NCBI GenBank assembly: GCA_002347025.1
Contig: DEAE01000018.1
Span: forward strand, 1 to 50,751
Source of the DNA: Acidobacteria bacterium UBA2990
GTDB lineage: Bacteria > Acidobacteriota > Vicinamibacteria > Vicinamibacterales > UBA8438
Direction: 5' to 3'
Length of the DNA: 50,751 nt
Shown: in pieces, positions 9,209 to 17,507 of the stretch
Layout: each line of letters starts with the position of its first letter
Numbering within the stretch: position 1 is the stretch's first letter
Notes under the pieces: generated by a model
What the model saw: the letters and a program-made list of their open reading frames with translations, nothing else
Database searches by the model: none
What the model was told of the DNA's origin: nothing
Made by a program: the position numbers and the translations under genes

Positions 9209-10492
9209 ATGAACCACAGTTTCAATTACGTGGCTGTGGAACGGATAGCGAGATGGGTGACGGTGCTAGGCACGCTGCTGGTCAGCGTGCCTTTGCCGGT
9301 GGCTGCGCAGGCAGCTTCTGGCCAAACGGTACGAAGTGTAGCTATCACGGTAGAAGAGACTGTTGGCATTCGCCGGAACTTCTATCCGGTCAACGTGAGG
9401 GTTCCTTTCCCTCCAGGTGTACTGGATCAGTTTGGACAAACTCGGTTGGTTGCAGTCGAAGATGGGGCGGAGGTGGCGGCACAGAGTACGGTCATTTCAT
9501 ATTGGCCTGACGGCTCGATCCAGTGGTTGCAGGTCGACTCCAATATAAGCATGGGGCCTGAGGAGACAAGGTCTCTTCGACTTGAATACGGCCCGGTTGT
9601 GGCTCTTGGTGAAAATGGCAGTCGTGGTCTAACCCTCATTGAGGAGATTGGTGCAGTGCAGGTCGGACGTGTTCGGTTTGGAAAAAACGGATTCCCTCTT
9701 GTCAGATCTGTTGCCTATCGCCAGGAGGTAATCGCTCCTGGATCAAACGGTTTTGTCGTGACGGATACCTCAGGAATTGCGTACGAACTTGGTGGTGCTG
9801 ATGTGTCGTTTGAGGTCGTGCGGAGAGGACCCGTCTATGTTGAATTGAGCTATAGCGGTCGCGTAATGCTGCCAGACGGTGTACCCCTTCCTTTCGCTTT
9901 AACTATCGAGATGCCGAACAGCAAATCATGGGTTAAGGCAACGGCAGTGGTGGAGGACCAAAATAACCGTCTGCGTGGGCTTGAATTCCATTCTCCGCTT
10001 GCTCTTGGCCCTCACCCGTGGGTCTGGGACTTTGGAACTGACCGGTGGACCTACGGGGTGCTCCGGAATGAGGATGGTTCTGTAACATTGCAGAATGACA
10101 TCACCGTCAAAGGTGAGGCCAAGTGGTGGGTTAACACAGGATCGGTTGGACAAGAGCGTTCCTATGAGACTAGTGGGTCGACTACCCCAGTCCTCCCAGG
10201 CTGGGGGCACCTCCAAGGGAATGCAGAGGTGGTTGCCTTTGCGGTGGACCGGTTTGCTACCATTGCCGGTTCACACCGTATTGCCATCAACGGGTCTGGG
10301 TTGGTGAGCTTTCAGGTTGAGCCAGCAGAGCCTGCCAGTCGGCATAAATTGACGGTTTATCAGCATTTCGTTTCGAACCCTGTTCAGATTGGTGCGGCTA
10401 CTAGTCCGCCATCAATGCTTCAACCTTTGGTTGCCAGAGTGGACCCGCAGCAATATGCCGCGAGTGGGGTAACAGAGTCGCTGGATCGCTGA
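9209..10492 (+). CDS. Exported PcRGLX/YetA-like protein
   Basis: A 427-residue protein with a signal peptide ending near PVAAQA. The start at ATG 9209 is the last in-frame ATG before the signal sequence; the frame extends back to 9101, but that would overlap the hydrolase. The mature protein is beta-rich and opens with paired strands (VNVRVPFPPGVL, WPDGSIQWLQVD) similar to the N-terminal RIFT-barrel domain of PcRGLX/YetA-like proteins, a group linked to rhamnogalacturonan lyase-type folds. Those relatives are usually much longer, so this may be a short version holding only the N-terminal domains. Catalytic residues are not evident. The assignment is by pattern only. Confidence 0.55.
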   Translation: MNHSFNYVAVERIARWVTVLGTLLVSVPLPVAAQAASGQTVRSVAITVEETVGIRRNFYPVNVRVPFPPGVLDQFGQTRLVAVEDGAEVAAQSTVISYWPDGSIQWLQVDSNISMGPEETRSLRLEYGPVVALGENGSRGLTLIEEIGAVQVGRVRFGKNGFPLVRSVAYRQEVIAPGSNGFVVTDTSGIAYELGGADVSFEVVRRGPVYVELSYSGRVMLPDGVPLPFALTIEMPNSKSWVKATAVVEDQNNRLRGLEFHSPLALGPHPWVWDFGTDRWTYGVLRNEDGSVTLQNDITVKGEAKWWVNTGSVGQERSYETSGSTTPVLPGWGHLQGNAEVVAFAVDRFATIAGSHRIAINGSGLVSFQVEPAEPASRHKLTVYQHFVSNPVQIGAATSPPSMLQPLVARVDPQQYAASGVTESLDR

Positions 10493-10689
10493 CCATCAAG
10501 CGAGCGTTCGCTGCCGTTAGGGCTTCATTGAGGGACAGCACTATTTGTCCGTTGGTCAACCCTCAGACGCGTCGCTGGTGGTATAGTCCAGCTTCGACTA
10601 ACAGTTCTGTGTGTGGGGCGGTATATAGATGGGGTGCATCCCGTGTCTGGTGTGTCTTGGTGTCTGCCTCATGGTTTCGACCTACACCC

Positions 10690-10866
10690 AAGTCTGAGAT
10701 TTATAGTATTCGTGAGGTTGCTGAAAATTTATATATGCTCGGCAGTGAACCGGCAATTCCAGGTATGCAGACCAGAGGCAAGACTGCGGTTTTTGTTACG
10801 GCAATTGAGGTGACTCTGGTTGACACGAACCTCGAGGGTTACGGTCAGGAGGATCGTAGACCATGA
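10690..10866 (+). pseudogene. Remnant of a metallo-beta-lactamase-fold gene
   Basis: About 58 codons resemble the N-terminal strand pair of exported MBL-fold hydrolases: EIYSIREVAENLYMLG, then GKTAVFVTA, then VTLVDTNLEGYGQ. Intact relatives usually have G-G-N-T-A-V-F-V-T and V-V-V-D-T-K-x-x-G-W-G-Q here, followed within 40 residues by the zinc-binding HxHxDH motif. In this window the frame ends at TGA 10864-10866 straight after the GYGQ segment, and no HxHxDH follows in any frame before the next gene at 10966. No signal peptide precedes it either. The bases at 10493-10689 and 10867-10965 show nothing else I can assign. I read this as a decayed, truncated gene. Confidence 0.5.
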
Positions 10867-10965
10867 GCACAACGAGCAAAGGAAGGCTGGGTCCCTGGAG
10901 GCCGACGGTTATATTAATATCGTGACCTATGTTGGGTCGGCTGTCTGACAGCGGAGGACGTCTGG

Positions 10966-11913
10966 ATGGGCAAACAACTTTTTTCAGTTCTCGTAGCGGC
11001 TATTGGTCTGGCGTTCGTGTTTTCGGCATTGGTTGCGGGCCAGACAGCTGATACAGAATCGGCTCGAACGCCTTGGGGTGACCCAGATTTGCAGGGCACT
11101 TGGTCCTATGCGTCATTGACGCCATTGCAGCGACCAACCTCAATGTCTGACAAAGAGTTTTTTACTGCTGAAGAAGCGGCTCAGCGAAACTATTCTGTGA
11201 CCCTTGACCAGCCGGCGACTCCAGGAAGTGTTGGTTCCTACAATGCCCTGTGGTTTGACCGGGGAGAAGTTAGCTCAGATTTGCGAACATCGTTGATCGT
11301 CGATCCGCCAAACGGCCGTTTACCCACCTTGCCAGCCGTTGCTGAAAGGCTATCTGCCCGGCGTGACTATCTTCAAGAGCATCCGGCTGATTCTTGGGTT
11401 GACCGCACTAACTGGGACCGCTGTATCACTTACCATGGTGTCCCGCCAATTTCCACCGGTTACAACAACACCTATCAAATCCTCCAGACTCCAACTTATA
11501 TAGCGATCCGCGTCGAAAATATCCATGACGTGCGGATTATTCCGCTCGATGATCGCCCTCAGCTAGATGACTCTATCCGTCAATGGAATGGAGCATCACG
11601 AGCTCATTGGGAAGATGACACATTAGTTGTAGAGACTCGAAATTTCAGCGATAAAACGGTTCATCGGTTTCCGTCGTCTCTGAATACTAGGGCGGTCGAA
11701 CGGTTTCGCCGGGTTAGTGAGGACCAGATTGACTACCGATTTACCATCGAAGACTCAACTGTGTATACGAAACCTTGGACCGCCGTTAGACCGATGCCGC
11801 GTCTTAAGGATTACATCATTTATGAATATGCCTGCCACGAGGGCAATTACGCTATGACCAATATTTTGACGGTTGAGCGTGTGCAAGAGAGTGAAGCGGT
11901 TCGGACAAGGTAG
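10966..11913 (+). CDS. Exported protein of the PWGDPDLQGTW family
   Basis: A 315-residue protein with a Sec signal peptide (LFSVLVAAIGLAFVFSALVAG) and a strong ribosome-binding site (GGAGG 8 bases before the ATG). Near residue 36 it carries T-P-W-G-D-P-D-L-Q-G-T-W, a motif that opens a family of secreted proteins of unknown function common in environmental bacteria. The rest is rich in aromatic residues and Asp, with a conserved-looking WEDDTLVVET segment and a C-terminal YEYACHEGNYAM. I see no catalytic motif. It is first in a three-gene unit with the cytochrome (39 bases downstream) and the PQQ dehydrogenase, so a role in periplasmic oxidation is a reasonable guess but unproven. Confidence 0.75.
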   Translation: MGKQLFSVLVAAIGLAFVFSALVAGQTADTESARTPWGDPDLQGTWSYASLTPLQRPTSMSDKEFFTAEEAAQRNYSVTLDQPATPGSVGSYNALWFDRGEVSSDLRTSLIVDPPNGRLPTLPAVAERLSARRDYLQEHPADSWVDRTNWDRCITYHGVPPISTGYNNTYQILQTPTYIAIRVENIHDVRIIPLDDRPQLDDSIRQWNGASRAHWEDDTLVVETRNFSDKTVHRFPSSLNTRAVERFRRVSEDQIDYRFTIEDSTVYTKPWTAVRPMPRLKDYIIYEYACHEGNYAMTNILTVERVQESEAVRTR

Positions 11914-11952
11914 GGTCTGGAGTAGAAGACCCAAGATTGGGGAAGTGCTTTT

Positions 11953-12825
11953 GTGTTGAAACGCTTTGGCAGTTCGTTAATGGTCTCGGCGTCATGGCTG
12001 TTGGCTGTGGGGCTGGGGTGTCAGATACTAGTGGCCGCTGGGCAGCAACAGCAGCCTGATCGGGCTCAGAGTCAGAGGCTCTACCCGGCTTTGCAGAGGC
12101 CGTCTGGTGATGTCGAGTTGATTGCGAGAGGACGGGCTCTCTACGGTATCAGTTGTCGAGCCTGCCATGGGATTGACCTGCGTGGCGGCGATCTGGGGGG
12201 ACCAAACCTGCTTCGGTCTCAGCTCGTACTGAGGGATCAAGCAGGCGAACTGATGGGACCCGTGATCCGTGGCGGTCAGGTGGGTTCTGGGGGGAGCGCA
12301 ATGCCCGCCCAACCACTTTCTGACGAAGATATTCTAGCTGTGACAGCGTACATTCATGACGTTTTGGGGACTGCTTCTCGCCAGGGTGGTCCACCGTTAG
12401 GTGAGGCGTTTGAACTAGACATCCTGGTCGGTGATCCGGCGGTAGGTCGAGATTACTTTATAGAAAACTGTAGTTCCTGCCACTCTCCGAGTGGGGACCT
12501 ACAAGGCTTGGCGGCTAGGATCTCCAGACCTCAAGAGCTTCAAAACACATGGGTCCGAGGTGGGGCGAGAACCTCTGAACGCCCGCCAGTAACAGCCAGG
12601 GTTACGATGCCATCTGGCGAAACGGTAGAAGGAGTCGTGGAACGACTTAGCGATTTTCTCTTGGTGCTCACTGATCCTGCGGGTCGGCATCGGTCATTCA
12701 GTCGGCAAGGTGAAAACCCAGTGATCGAGTTGGATGACCCAATGGCTGGCCATAGGCAGATGCTGCCACGGTACACCGACACCGATATTCATAACGTTAC
12801 AGCTTATCTGGCAACCCTGAAATGA
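11953..12825 (+). CDS. Di-heme cytochrome c with inserted beta domain
   Basis: A 290-residue exported protein starting at GTG 11953. A signal peptide precedes two cytochrome c domains. The first haem site is CRACH (Cys 68); its likely axial Met lies in the SAMPAQPLSDEDI segment near residue 117, and the TAYI helix follows. The second is CSSCH (Cys 173). Before the closing helix (NVTAYLATLK) there is an insert at about residues 195-255 containing ARVTMPSGETVEGVVERLSD and LLVLTDPAGRHRSF, which reads as a small beta barrel. The stop overlaps the start of the PQQ dehydrogenase (ATGA at 12822-12825), which implies translational coupling. It is the obvious electron acceptor for that enzyme. Confidence 0.85.
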   Translation: MLKRFGSSLMVSASWLLAVGLGCQILVAAGQQQQPDRAQSQRLYPALQRPSGDVELIARGRALYGISCRACHGIDLRGGDLGGPNLLRSQLVLRDQAGELMGPVIRGGQVGSGGSAMPAQPLSDEDILAVTAYIHDVLGTASRQGGPPLGEAFELDILVGDPAVGRDYFIENCSSCHSPSGDLQGLAARISRPQELQNTWVRGGARTSERPPVTARVTMPSGETVEGVVERLSDFLLVLTDPAGRHRSFSRQGENPVIELDDPMAGHRQMLPRYTDTDIHNVTAYLATLK

Positions 12826-14480
12826 GAGTTCTTTGTATAGTCGTATCCACCTTGTTGATTGTGATGCCGTCCAGCGGTGTCTCGCAGGTAGCTGGTCTCG
12901 ATCCCGCAGCGCTCGTGCTGCCGCTTGAGGAGTCGTGGCCCACCTACTCCGGTGACTACACTGGTCGCCGCTACAGTCGACTTAATCGAGTGACAACTGA
13001 GAATGTTCACCAGCTCTCACTCGGGTGGACCCGTAGCTTCGATACCGGAATGCCGTTGCTCGTCGGTCCAAATGCACCGGATTTTGTTGGGGGTGAAGGA
13101 ACTGGGGAGTTCACGATAGGGTCACAGCGCATCAAGGGTTCTATTTTGCAGGTTGGGGATCTCCTTTATGTGACGGCTCCGGACCATGTTTGGGCTATCG
13201 ACGTCAGGGACGGCTGGACCCGTTGGCACTACTTCTGGAAGACTCGCGGTGGCCCGCACATCGGTAATCGCGGTGTGGCTATGTGGCGTGAGTCCATTAT
13301 TTTTGAGACAGTCGATAACTACCTGGTGTCGCTTGACTCCCATACAGGAGAAGAACGGTGGCATACAGAGATCGCTAGCTTCGAAGAACAGTATTTTTCG
13401 ACGATGGCACCGATTGTTGTTGGTGACCATCTGCTAGTTGGCACTGGAAACGATCTTGATGCGCCGGGGTTTTTGCAGTCGTTTGATCCTGAGACTGGCG
13501 AGCTTCAGTGGCGGTTTTACACGGTTCCGATGAGTGAAGGTGACGTCGGGATTGATACTTGGCCCAATCTTGATGCGGCTCGACATGGCGGTGGTCAGGT
13601 CTGGGTTCCAGGCTCTTATGATCCGGAGACGAACTACTATATCTTCGGTACTGGCAACCCGACTCCAGGCTATACCGGGGTTGCCAGACGGGGTGACAAC
13701 CTATTCACCTGCACTTTGATTGCGGTTGATGTGGATACGGGTGAGATGGCTTGGTATTTTCAGACTTCACCGCACGATACCCACGATTGGGATTCGGCAC
13801 AGACGCCAATTCTGATCGATGGCATCATTGATGGTGTGCCCCGTAAACTTGTTTCCACAGCTGCACGCAATGGCTATTTTTTTACAATCGATCGTGTGAC
13901 AGGTCAGCATGTAGTAACAACACGCTATGGTGCGACCTCAAATTGGGCAAGCCACATTCGGGAAAATGGGTCCCCGAATCCACACCCAGCCAAAGAAGCC
14001 ATTATCCCGGGGACGCTCGTGTCGCCTGTCGAAGGAGGTGTTGCCAATTGGCAACCTCCGGCCTTCAACCCAGGTACAGGGCTGTTCTATACCCAGGAGA
14101 ACAACGGATTTAACTTGCTATATCTGACTGATCCGGACCCACGTGGTTCAATGGGTCTCGGTGGTAAGGACCGGGTCACGGTTGGGACAGGGGGGAATGC
14201 GTTTACGGCCATTGACTATCGAACTGGCGAACCACGCTGGCGTCATGCCTGGCCGGTTGGCGGGGGTGGCGGAGCTGGGGTCTTGACCACAGCAGGCGGT
14301 CTGGTGTTTACGGGTGATGGTAGTGGTAATTTCGTGGCATTTGATGCTGGTGATGGGGCCTTGCTCTGGCATACGGGTATCGGCAATATCTCCAATGCAC
14401 CCCAGACCTACCTTATTGATGGCCAGCAACATGTTCTTGTGGCGGTTGGCCAGCAGTTATTTGCCTTTGTTATGAACTAA
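12822..14480 (+). CDS. PQQ-dependent quinoprotein dehydrogenase
   Basis: A 552-residue periplasmic quinoprotein of the methanol/alcohol dehydrogenase type, with a signal peptide and eight-bladed propeller repeats (AIDVRDGWTRW, SLDSHTGEERW, SFDPETGELQW, AVDVDTGEMAW). The segment GTGNPTPGY holds the metal-binding Asn (about 279). SPHDTHDWDSAQ holds the catalytic Asp (about 324). Two residues further on there is Ala (326), not the Asp found in lanthanide-dependent enzymes, so calcium is the expected metal. No adjacent Cys pair is present, so the disulfide ring of classical methanol dehydrogenases is missing. There is no fused haem domain; electrons should go to the cytochrome encoded immediately upstream, whose stop overlaps this start by 4 bases. 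Substrate unknown. Confidence 0.87.
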   Translation: MRVLCIVVSTLLIVMPSSGVSQVAGLDPAALVLPLEESWPTYSGDYTGRRYSRLNRVTTENVHQLSLGWTRSFDTGMPLLVGPNAPDFVGGEGTGEFTIGSQRIKGSILQVGDLLYVTAPDHVWAIDVRDGWTRWHYFWKTRGGPHIGNRGVAMWRESIIFETVDNYLVSLDSHTGEERWHTEIASFEEQYFSTMAPIVVGDHLLVGTGNDLDAPGFLQSFDPETGELQWRFYTVPMSEGDVGIDTWPNLDAARHGGGQVWVPGSYDPETNYYIFGTGNPTPGYTGVARRGDNLFTCTLIAVDVDTGEMAWYFQTSPHDTHDWDSAQTPILIDGIIDGVPRKLVSTAARNGYFFTIDRVTGQHVVTTRYGATSNWASHIRENGSPNPHPAKEAIIPGTLVSPVEGGVANWQPPAFNPGTGLFYTQENNGFNLLYLTDPDPRGSMGLGGKDRVTVGTGGNAFTAIDYRTGEPRWRHAWPVGGGGGAGVLTTAGGLVFTGDGSGNFVAFDAGDGALLWHTGIGNISNAPQTYLIDGQQHVLVAVGQQLFAFVMN

Positions 14481-14528
14481 CGCTACGGGGAGGTGTCTGT
14501 CTCCGCCTGAGATTTATCAGTGGTTTTG

Positions 14529-14555
14529 GCCCAACTTGATGTAGCCCTGTTGGGC
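14529..14555. terminator. Weak hairpin between convergent genes
   Basis: GCCCAAC at 14529-14535 pairs with GTTGGGC at 14549-14555 around a 13-base loop. It lies between the ends of the PQQ dehydrogenase and the DUF481 gene. There is no T-run, so a terminator role is only suggested by position. Confidence 0.25.
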
Positions 14556-14621
14556 TGTTAATGGTTAGCCCGCCTAGCCGTCCGGTTACTGTTGAGGTGG
14601 GTGCCTGTTTAGAATGGGGCC

Positions 14622-15542
14622 TTAGAACCTAGCGACCAGTGCAAAGGTCACTATTTGATCGACCGGATTCAGCGGTGTCAATACTATGTGGTTGGTCAGA
14701 GCACCCTTTGATGACATCAACGGGACAGCCTCATGTGATGGCAGGTGGTCGTAGAGCAGCTGCCAACTGACTTTGAGTGCTAGAAGACTACTCACGCTAA
14801 CTGAAATCGCATTAATGAGATCGGCTCTGAAGTCGGTTGTTGTTTCCAGGTTTTCATCGGCTACTATGCTGCTCGTGAATTCGGTCGTTGGTGTGACTTG
14901 GCGATCGAATTCATATGAGAGTCTGATACCAACGAAGCCATCATTGCTATTTGGTAGTGCAGCTATGTCTTGTTGGATCGTGTAGCTTATACCGTAGGTA
15001 GTCTTAAATACCGTTACATCGTTGTCGATCCAGGTTTGGCCGATACCACCATTCCCGGTATATCGGTTATTGAACCCTGCAAATGTGTTGCGGTCCCACC
15101 CACCTCCAATGTGCCAGAATGTTTCACCCTGCAGATTCCGGTTATACCGGCCTCGGGTGAAGTAGTGTTCGGCGGTCAAGATTGTTTCTGATGTTTCTAA
15201 CACCTGAAAGTCTAAGGGCGATCGCCCAGTAGCGACCCGGGTGGTTTGAGTTGATTTTGCTCGAAGCGCGCCCATTTCAAGCGATACCCGAGAGGTGTCC
15301 CGATCTCCGATGAGCTCATTGCGTAGCCCTAATGTTGTAGCCTGCGCGTTGCCGGCGGTAAACACCATGGTTAATTCAGCCGTGTCTGACCATCCCTGGG
15401 GAGATTGTTGTGCGGCGACAGTTTTGGTTGTCATGATGCAAAGGGCCGTGGTCCCGATGGCCCCAAGCATTAATTTCCAGCTAAGGTGAGGTGTCGTTTG
15501 TGGAGGGGTGTGTCGAGAAAGAAGAAAACGGGATACGGACAT
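14622..15542 (-). CDS. DUF481 outer-membrane barrel protein
   Basis: A 306-residue exported protein. After a long N-terminal region and hydrophobic core (LMLGAIGTTALCIMTTKTVAAQQ), the mature part opens with WSDTAELTMVFTAGNAQATTLGLRNEL. This strand pair is typical of DUF481, a family of outer-membrane beta barrels of unknown function. Alternating polar and hydrophobic strands continue to the end, which is a C-terminal Phe (LVARF) as expected for barrel assembly. ATG 15542 has no ribosome-binding site; ATG 15470, with GGAAA upstream, would give a more normal signal peptide and may be the real start. A 17-bp inverted repeat lies 35 bases upstream. Confidence 0.75.
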   Translation of the reverse strand: MSVSRFLLSRHTPPQTTPHLSWKLMLGAIGTTALCIMTTKTVAAQQSPQGWSDTAELTMVFTAGNAQATTLGLRNELIGDRDTSRVSLEMGALRAKSTQTTRVATGRSPLDFQVLETSETILTAEHYFTRGRYNRNLQGETFWHIGGGWDRNTFAGFNNRYTGNGGIGQTWIDNDVTVFKTTYGISYTIQQDIAALPNSNDGFVGIRLSYEFDRQVTPTTEFTSSIVADENLETTTDFRADLINAISVSVSSLLALKVSWQLLYDHLPSHEAVPLMSSKGALTNHIVLTPLNPVDQIVTFALVARF

Positions 15543-15576
15543 TCGAGGGGGGAGTCAAATTTGAGCCATAACGCGC

Positions 15577-15618
15577 GCGGGTCGGACTAGCCAGTCAATT
15601 TTGGCTGGTCCGACCCGC
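15577..15618. terminator. Strong 17-bp inverted repeat
   Basis: Bases 15577-15593 pair with 15602-15618, all 17 positions including one G-T wobble, around an 8-base loop. It lies between two minus-strand genes, 21 bases after the end of the coiled-coil gene and 35 bases before the DUF481 start. There is no T-run directly after it on the minus strand, so it could be a Rho-independent-like terminator without a tail, an RNA-stabilising stem or a protein-binding palindrome. Confidence 0.5.
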
Positions 15619-15639
15619 CTATCAAACAAAGTGGCTTTT

Positions 15640-16668
15640 TTAGCGGTTGACCGCCCTTGTGGTTGCCTGGTTCTCAGGACCAAGTAATTGTCTCGTTTGG
15701 GACCCTAAATGATCCCGCCATTTGGCAAGGGCCTCTCGTAATGCAGATGCTACAGATTCTTGGACTTCGGCTTGTTTGACACGAGTGAAGTCGGCCAGTC
15801 GCCCTAAAAGGGTATCCGTTGGAAATCTGGGTATTACGTGACTAAGCTGTTCCTTGGTAGTTGACGGAACTGCTCCTTGGACGGTTTCTGGCTGAATTGT
15901 GGGGGTTCTGGAATCAATGCTTTCACTGGTGAATCCGGACGTGGGTAGCTCGGCTACCGGACCTGATTCTGGCCTGCCGGTTCCTCCAGGAGTGTCCAGT
16001 GGGGCGTCCTCAGTTGGTCCGCTACGTTCGGTAGCTGTTGGTGCTAGGTCTAGCCCTGTCGGTTCGATGAGAGCGTCCGGTTCCGGTTCCGGTGTTGGTG
16101 TGTCTCGGTTCTCAGGTTCTCCGGCTGAGGCCCTAGGTAATTCAGCGATAGCGGGTTCGACGGCGGTTCCGACTGCATCGGCAATCGATGCTAGCGAGAT
16201 CGAGCTGGTCAATCCGCTCATACTCTGAACATCGGTTTCGACGATCCGGACAACCTCAGCTGATATTTGCTGAGCTACCAGTTCGACTTGGGCTTCGGCA
16301 AGACGACTGACAGCCGACTTGATCGGTGCGAAAACATCGGTGAGGTCAAGTTCGACTTGGTTCGAGCGTGCGTTACTATCCTGAAGTTGGTTAATTTGCT
16401 CCTCTAGGGCGGCGATCCGGTCTTGTGCAGAATTCTGTTCAAGGCGCCATGCTTCACGATCCATCTGAGCTTTTTGGTCCATCACGAAGTACCCGCCACC
16501 GAAGGCAGCCCCGAGGGAGATGGTGAGGAGCAAGAGGTTGCTAAAGAATCGTGCTATTCCAGACCGACGCGGTGGTGCGACGTAGATAGCCTGCGGGTCT
16601 GGTGTTCCGCGGTGCTCGGTGCCTTCACTGGAACGTGTAGCTTGTTCTGTTTTCTGAGTGAGCGACAT
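15640..16668 (-). CDS. Membrane-anchored coiled-coil protein of unknown function
   Basis: A 342-residue protein with a very strong ribosome-binding site (AGGAGGG before ATG 16668). There is a cytoplasmic polar N-terminus of about 40 residues, one membrane helix (about 41-62, Gly-rich at its end), then a coiled coil (about 75-105, DRIAALEEQINQLQDSNAR). An Ala/Val/Glu-rich helical stretch (about 108-150) follows, then a disordered Pro/Glu/Thr/Ser-rich region (about 175-270) and a final basic helix (about 290-330). I recognise no family. The topology, with a single anchor, coiled coil and flexible linker, resembles envelope-spanning or scaffold proteins. It appears to be a single-gene unit ended by the hairpin at 15577-15618. 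Confidence 0.65.
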   Translation of the reverse strand: MSLTQKTEQATRSSEGTEHRGTPDPQAIYVAPPRRSGIARFFSNLLLLTISLGAAFGGGYFVMDQKAQMDREAWRLEQNSAQDRIAALEEQINQLQDSNARSNQVELDLTDVFAPIKSAVSRLAEAQVELVAQQISAEVVRIVETDVQSMSGLTSSISLASIADAVGTAVEPAIAELPRASAGEPENRDTPTPEPEPDALIEPTGLDLAPTATERSGPTEDAPLDTPGGTGRPESGPVAELPTSGFTSESIDSRTPTIQPETVQGAVPSTTKEQLSHVIPRFPTDTLLGRLADFTRVKQAEVQESVASALREALAKWRDHLGSQTRQLLGPENQATTRAVNR

Positions 16669-17507
16669 GTTGTTCCCTCCTGGTTTGATGAACGAGTGAC
16701 GCTTTCCGCCCGAGGAGAATTCCCCGCATGGCTGGGTGCGTCTGCCCGAAATTTGGCCCTAGTTCGCCATCGGACGTGCCGTAAGTCAGGTTAACCAAGT
16801 TGCTCTTGGGCTCTATTGTCCAAACGCGGCGATTGGCGTTGAGTCAGCCCTTGAGCGGAGCGCAGGTTTTGCTGCTGCCGGTGGTTACCACGGCTCTATC
16901 CGACCACAAAATTACTGTTGTCTGACCTGATGAAGGTCGACCGTCTGCTAACGAGTGCCTCGATTCCAGCTGTACTGCGACGATCACCCATGACGGCCTG
17001 GGATAGCCATCTGGTTTGAAGGGTGGGCGTGACCGCGTGCCCAAGTTCGATGATTAAGGACTCCTGTGTTTCTGTCAAGGAAAAACGCTCTAAACCCCTA
17101 CATCTTGTATATAGGTGCCTGGTTTCATAGAATTCGGCGCTAGTCTCATGCCTTGGCGAAAATCGGAGCTTCTGGGCCGGCGTCTGATAATGGTACAACC
17201 CATTGAGGTTGTCGCCCGAAGCAGCTCAGACTGCGGGTTCTTGTGCGAGCCAGATATGATTCGTGGCAGTTTTCTAACGGTCTGATCTAGGGTGTTACCT
17301 TACATCCCCTTAGTCAGGATGGTGACCCCGCTGTCTGGCTTGGGTGAGAACGGATGGCTTCCGTGGCAGCTAATCAACTTGTCCGTTTCTAGATATGGCG
17401 CAAGATGTATTAGTTCTTGGCCAACAGAGATAACTGCATCAGTTTTGCTGGAATTGCCTTTACTGGCGATTGTTTCAAGCTAGTAGTTCATAGCAGAGAA
17501 TAGGACG
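16669..17507. other. 840-base region without a recognisable gene
   Basis: This is the longest gap in the window. Short frames on both strands (for example 16896-17198 minus and 17292-17483 plus) lack ribosome-binding sites and protein-like composition. I find no tRNA arm signature and no repeat. It may hold regulatory sequence for the flanking divergent genes, a decayed gene or a non-coding RNA, but nothing can be assigned. Confidence 0.4.

Noticed and set aside
16423..16794. Plus-strand frame over the coiled-coil gene start
   Set aside because: Antisense to a gene with a strong ribosome-binding site; the composition is not protein-like.
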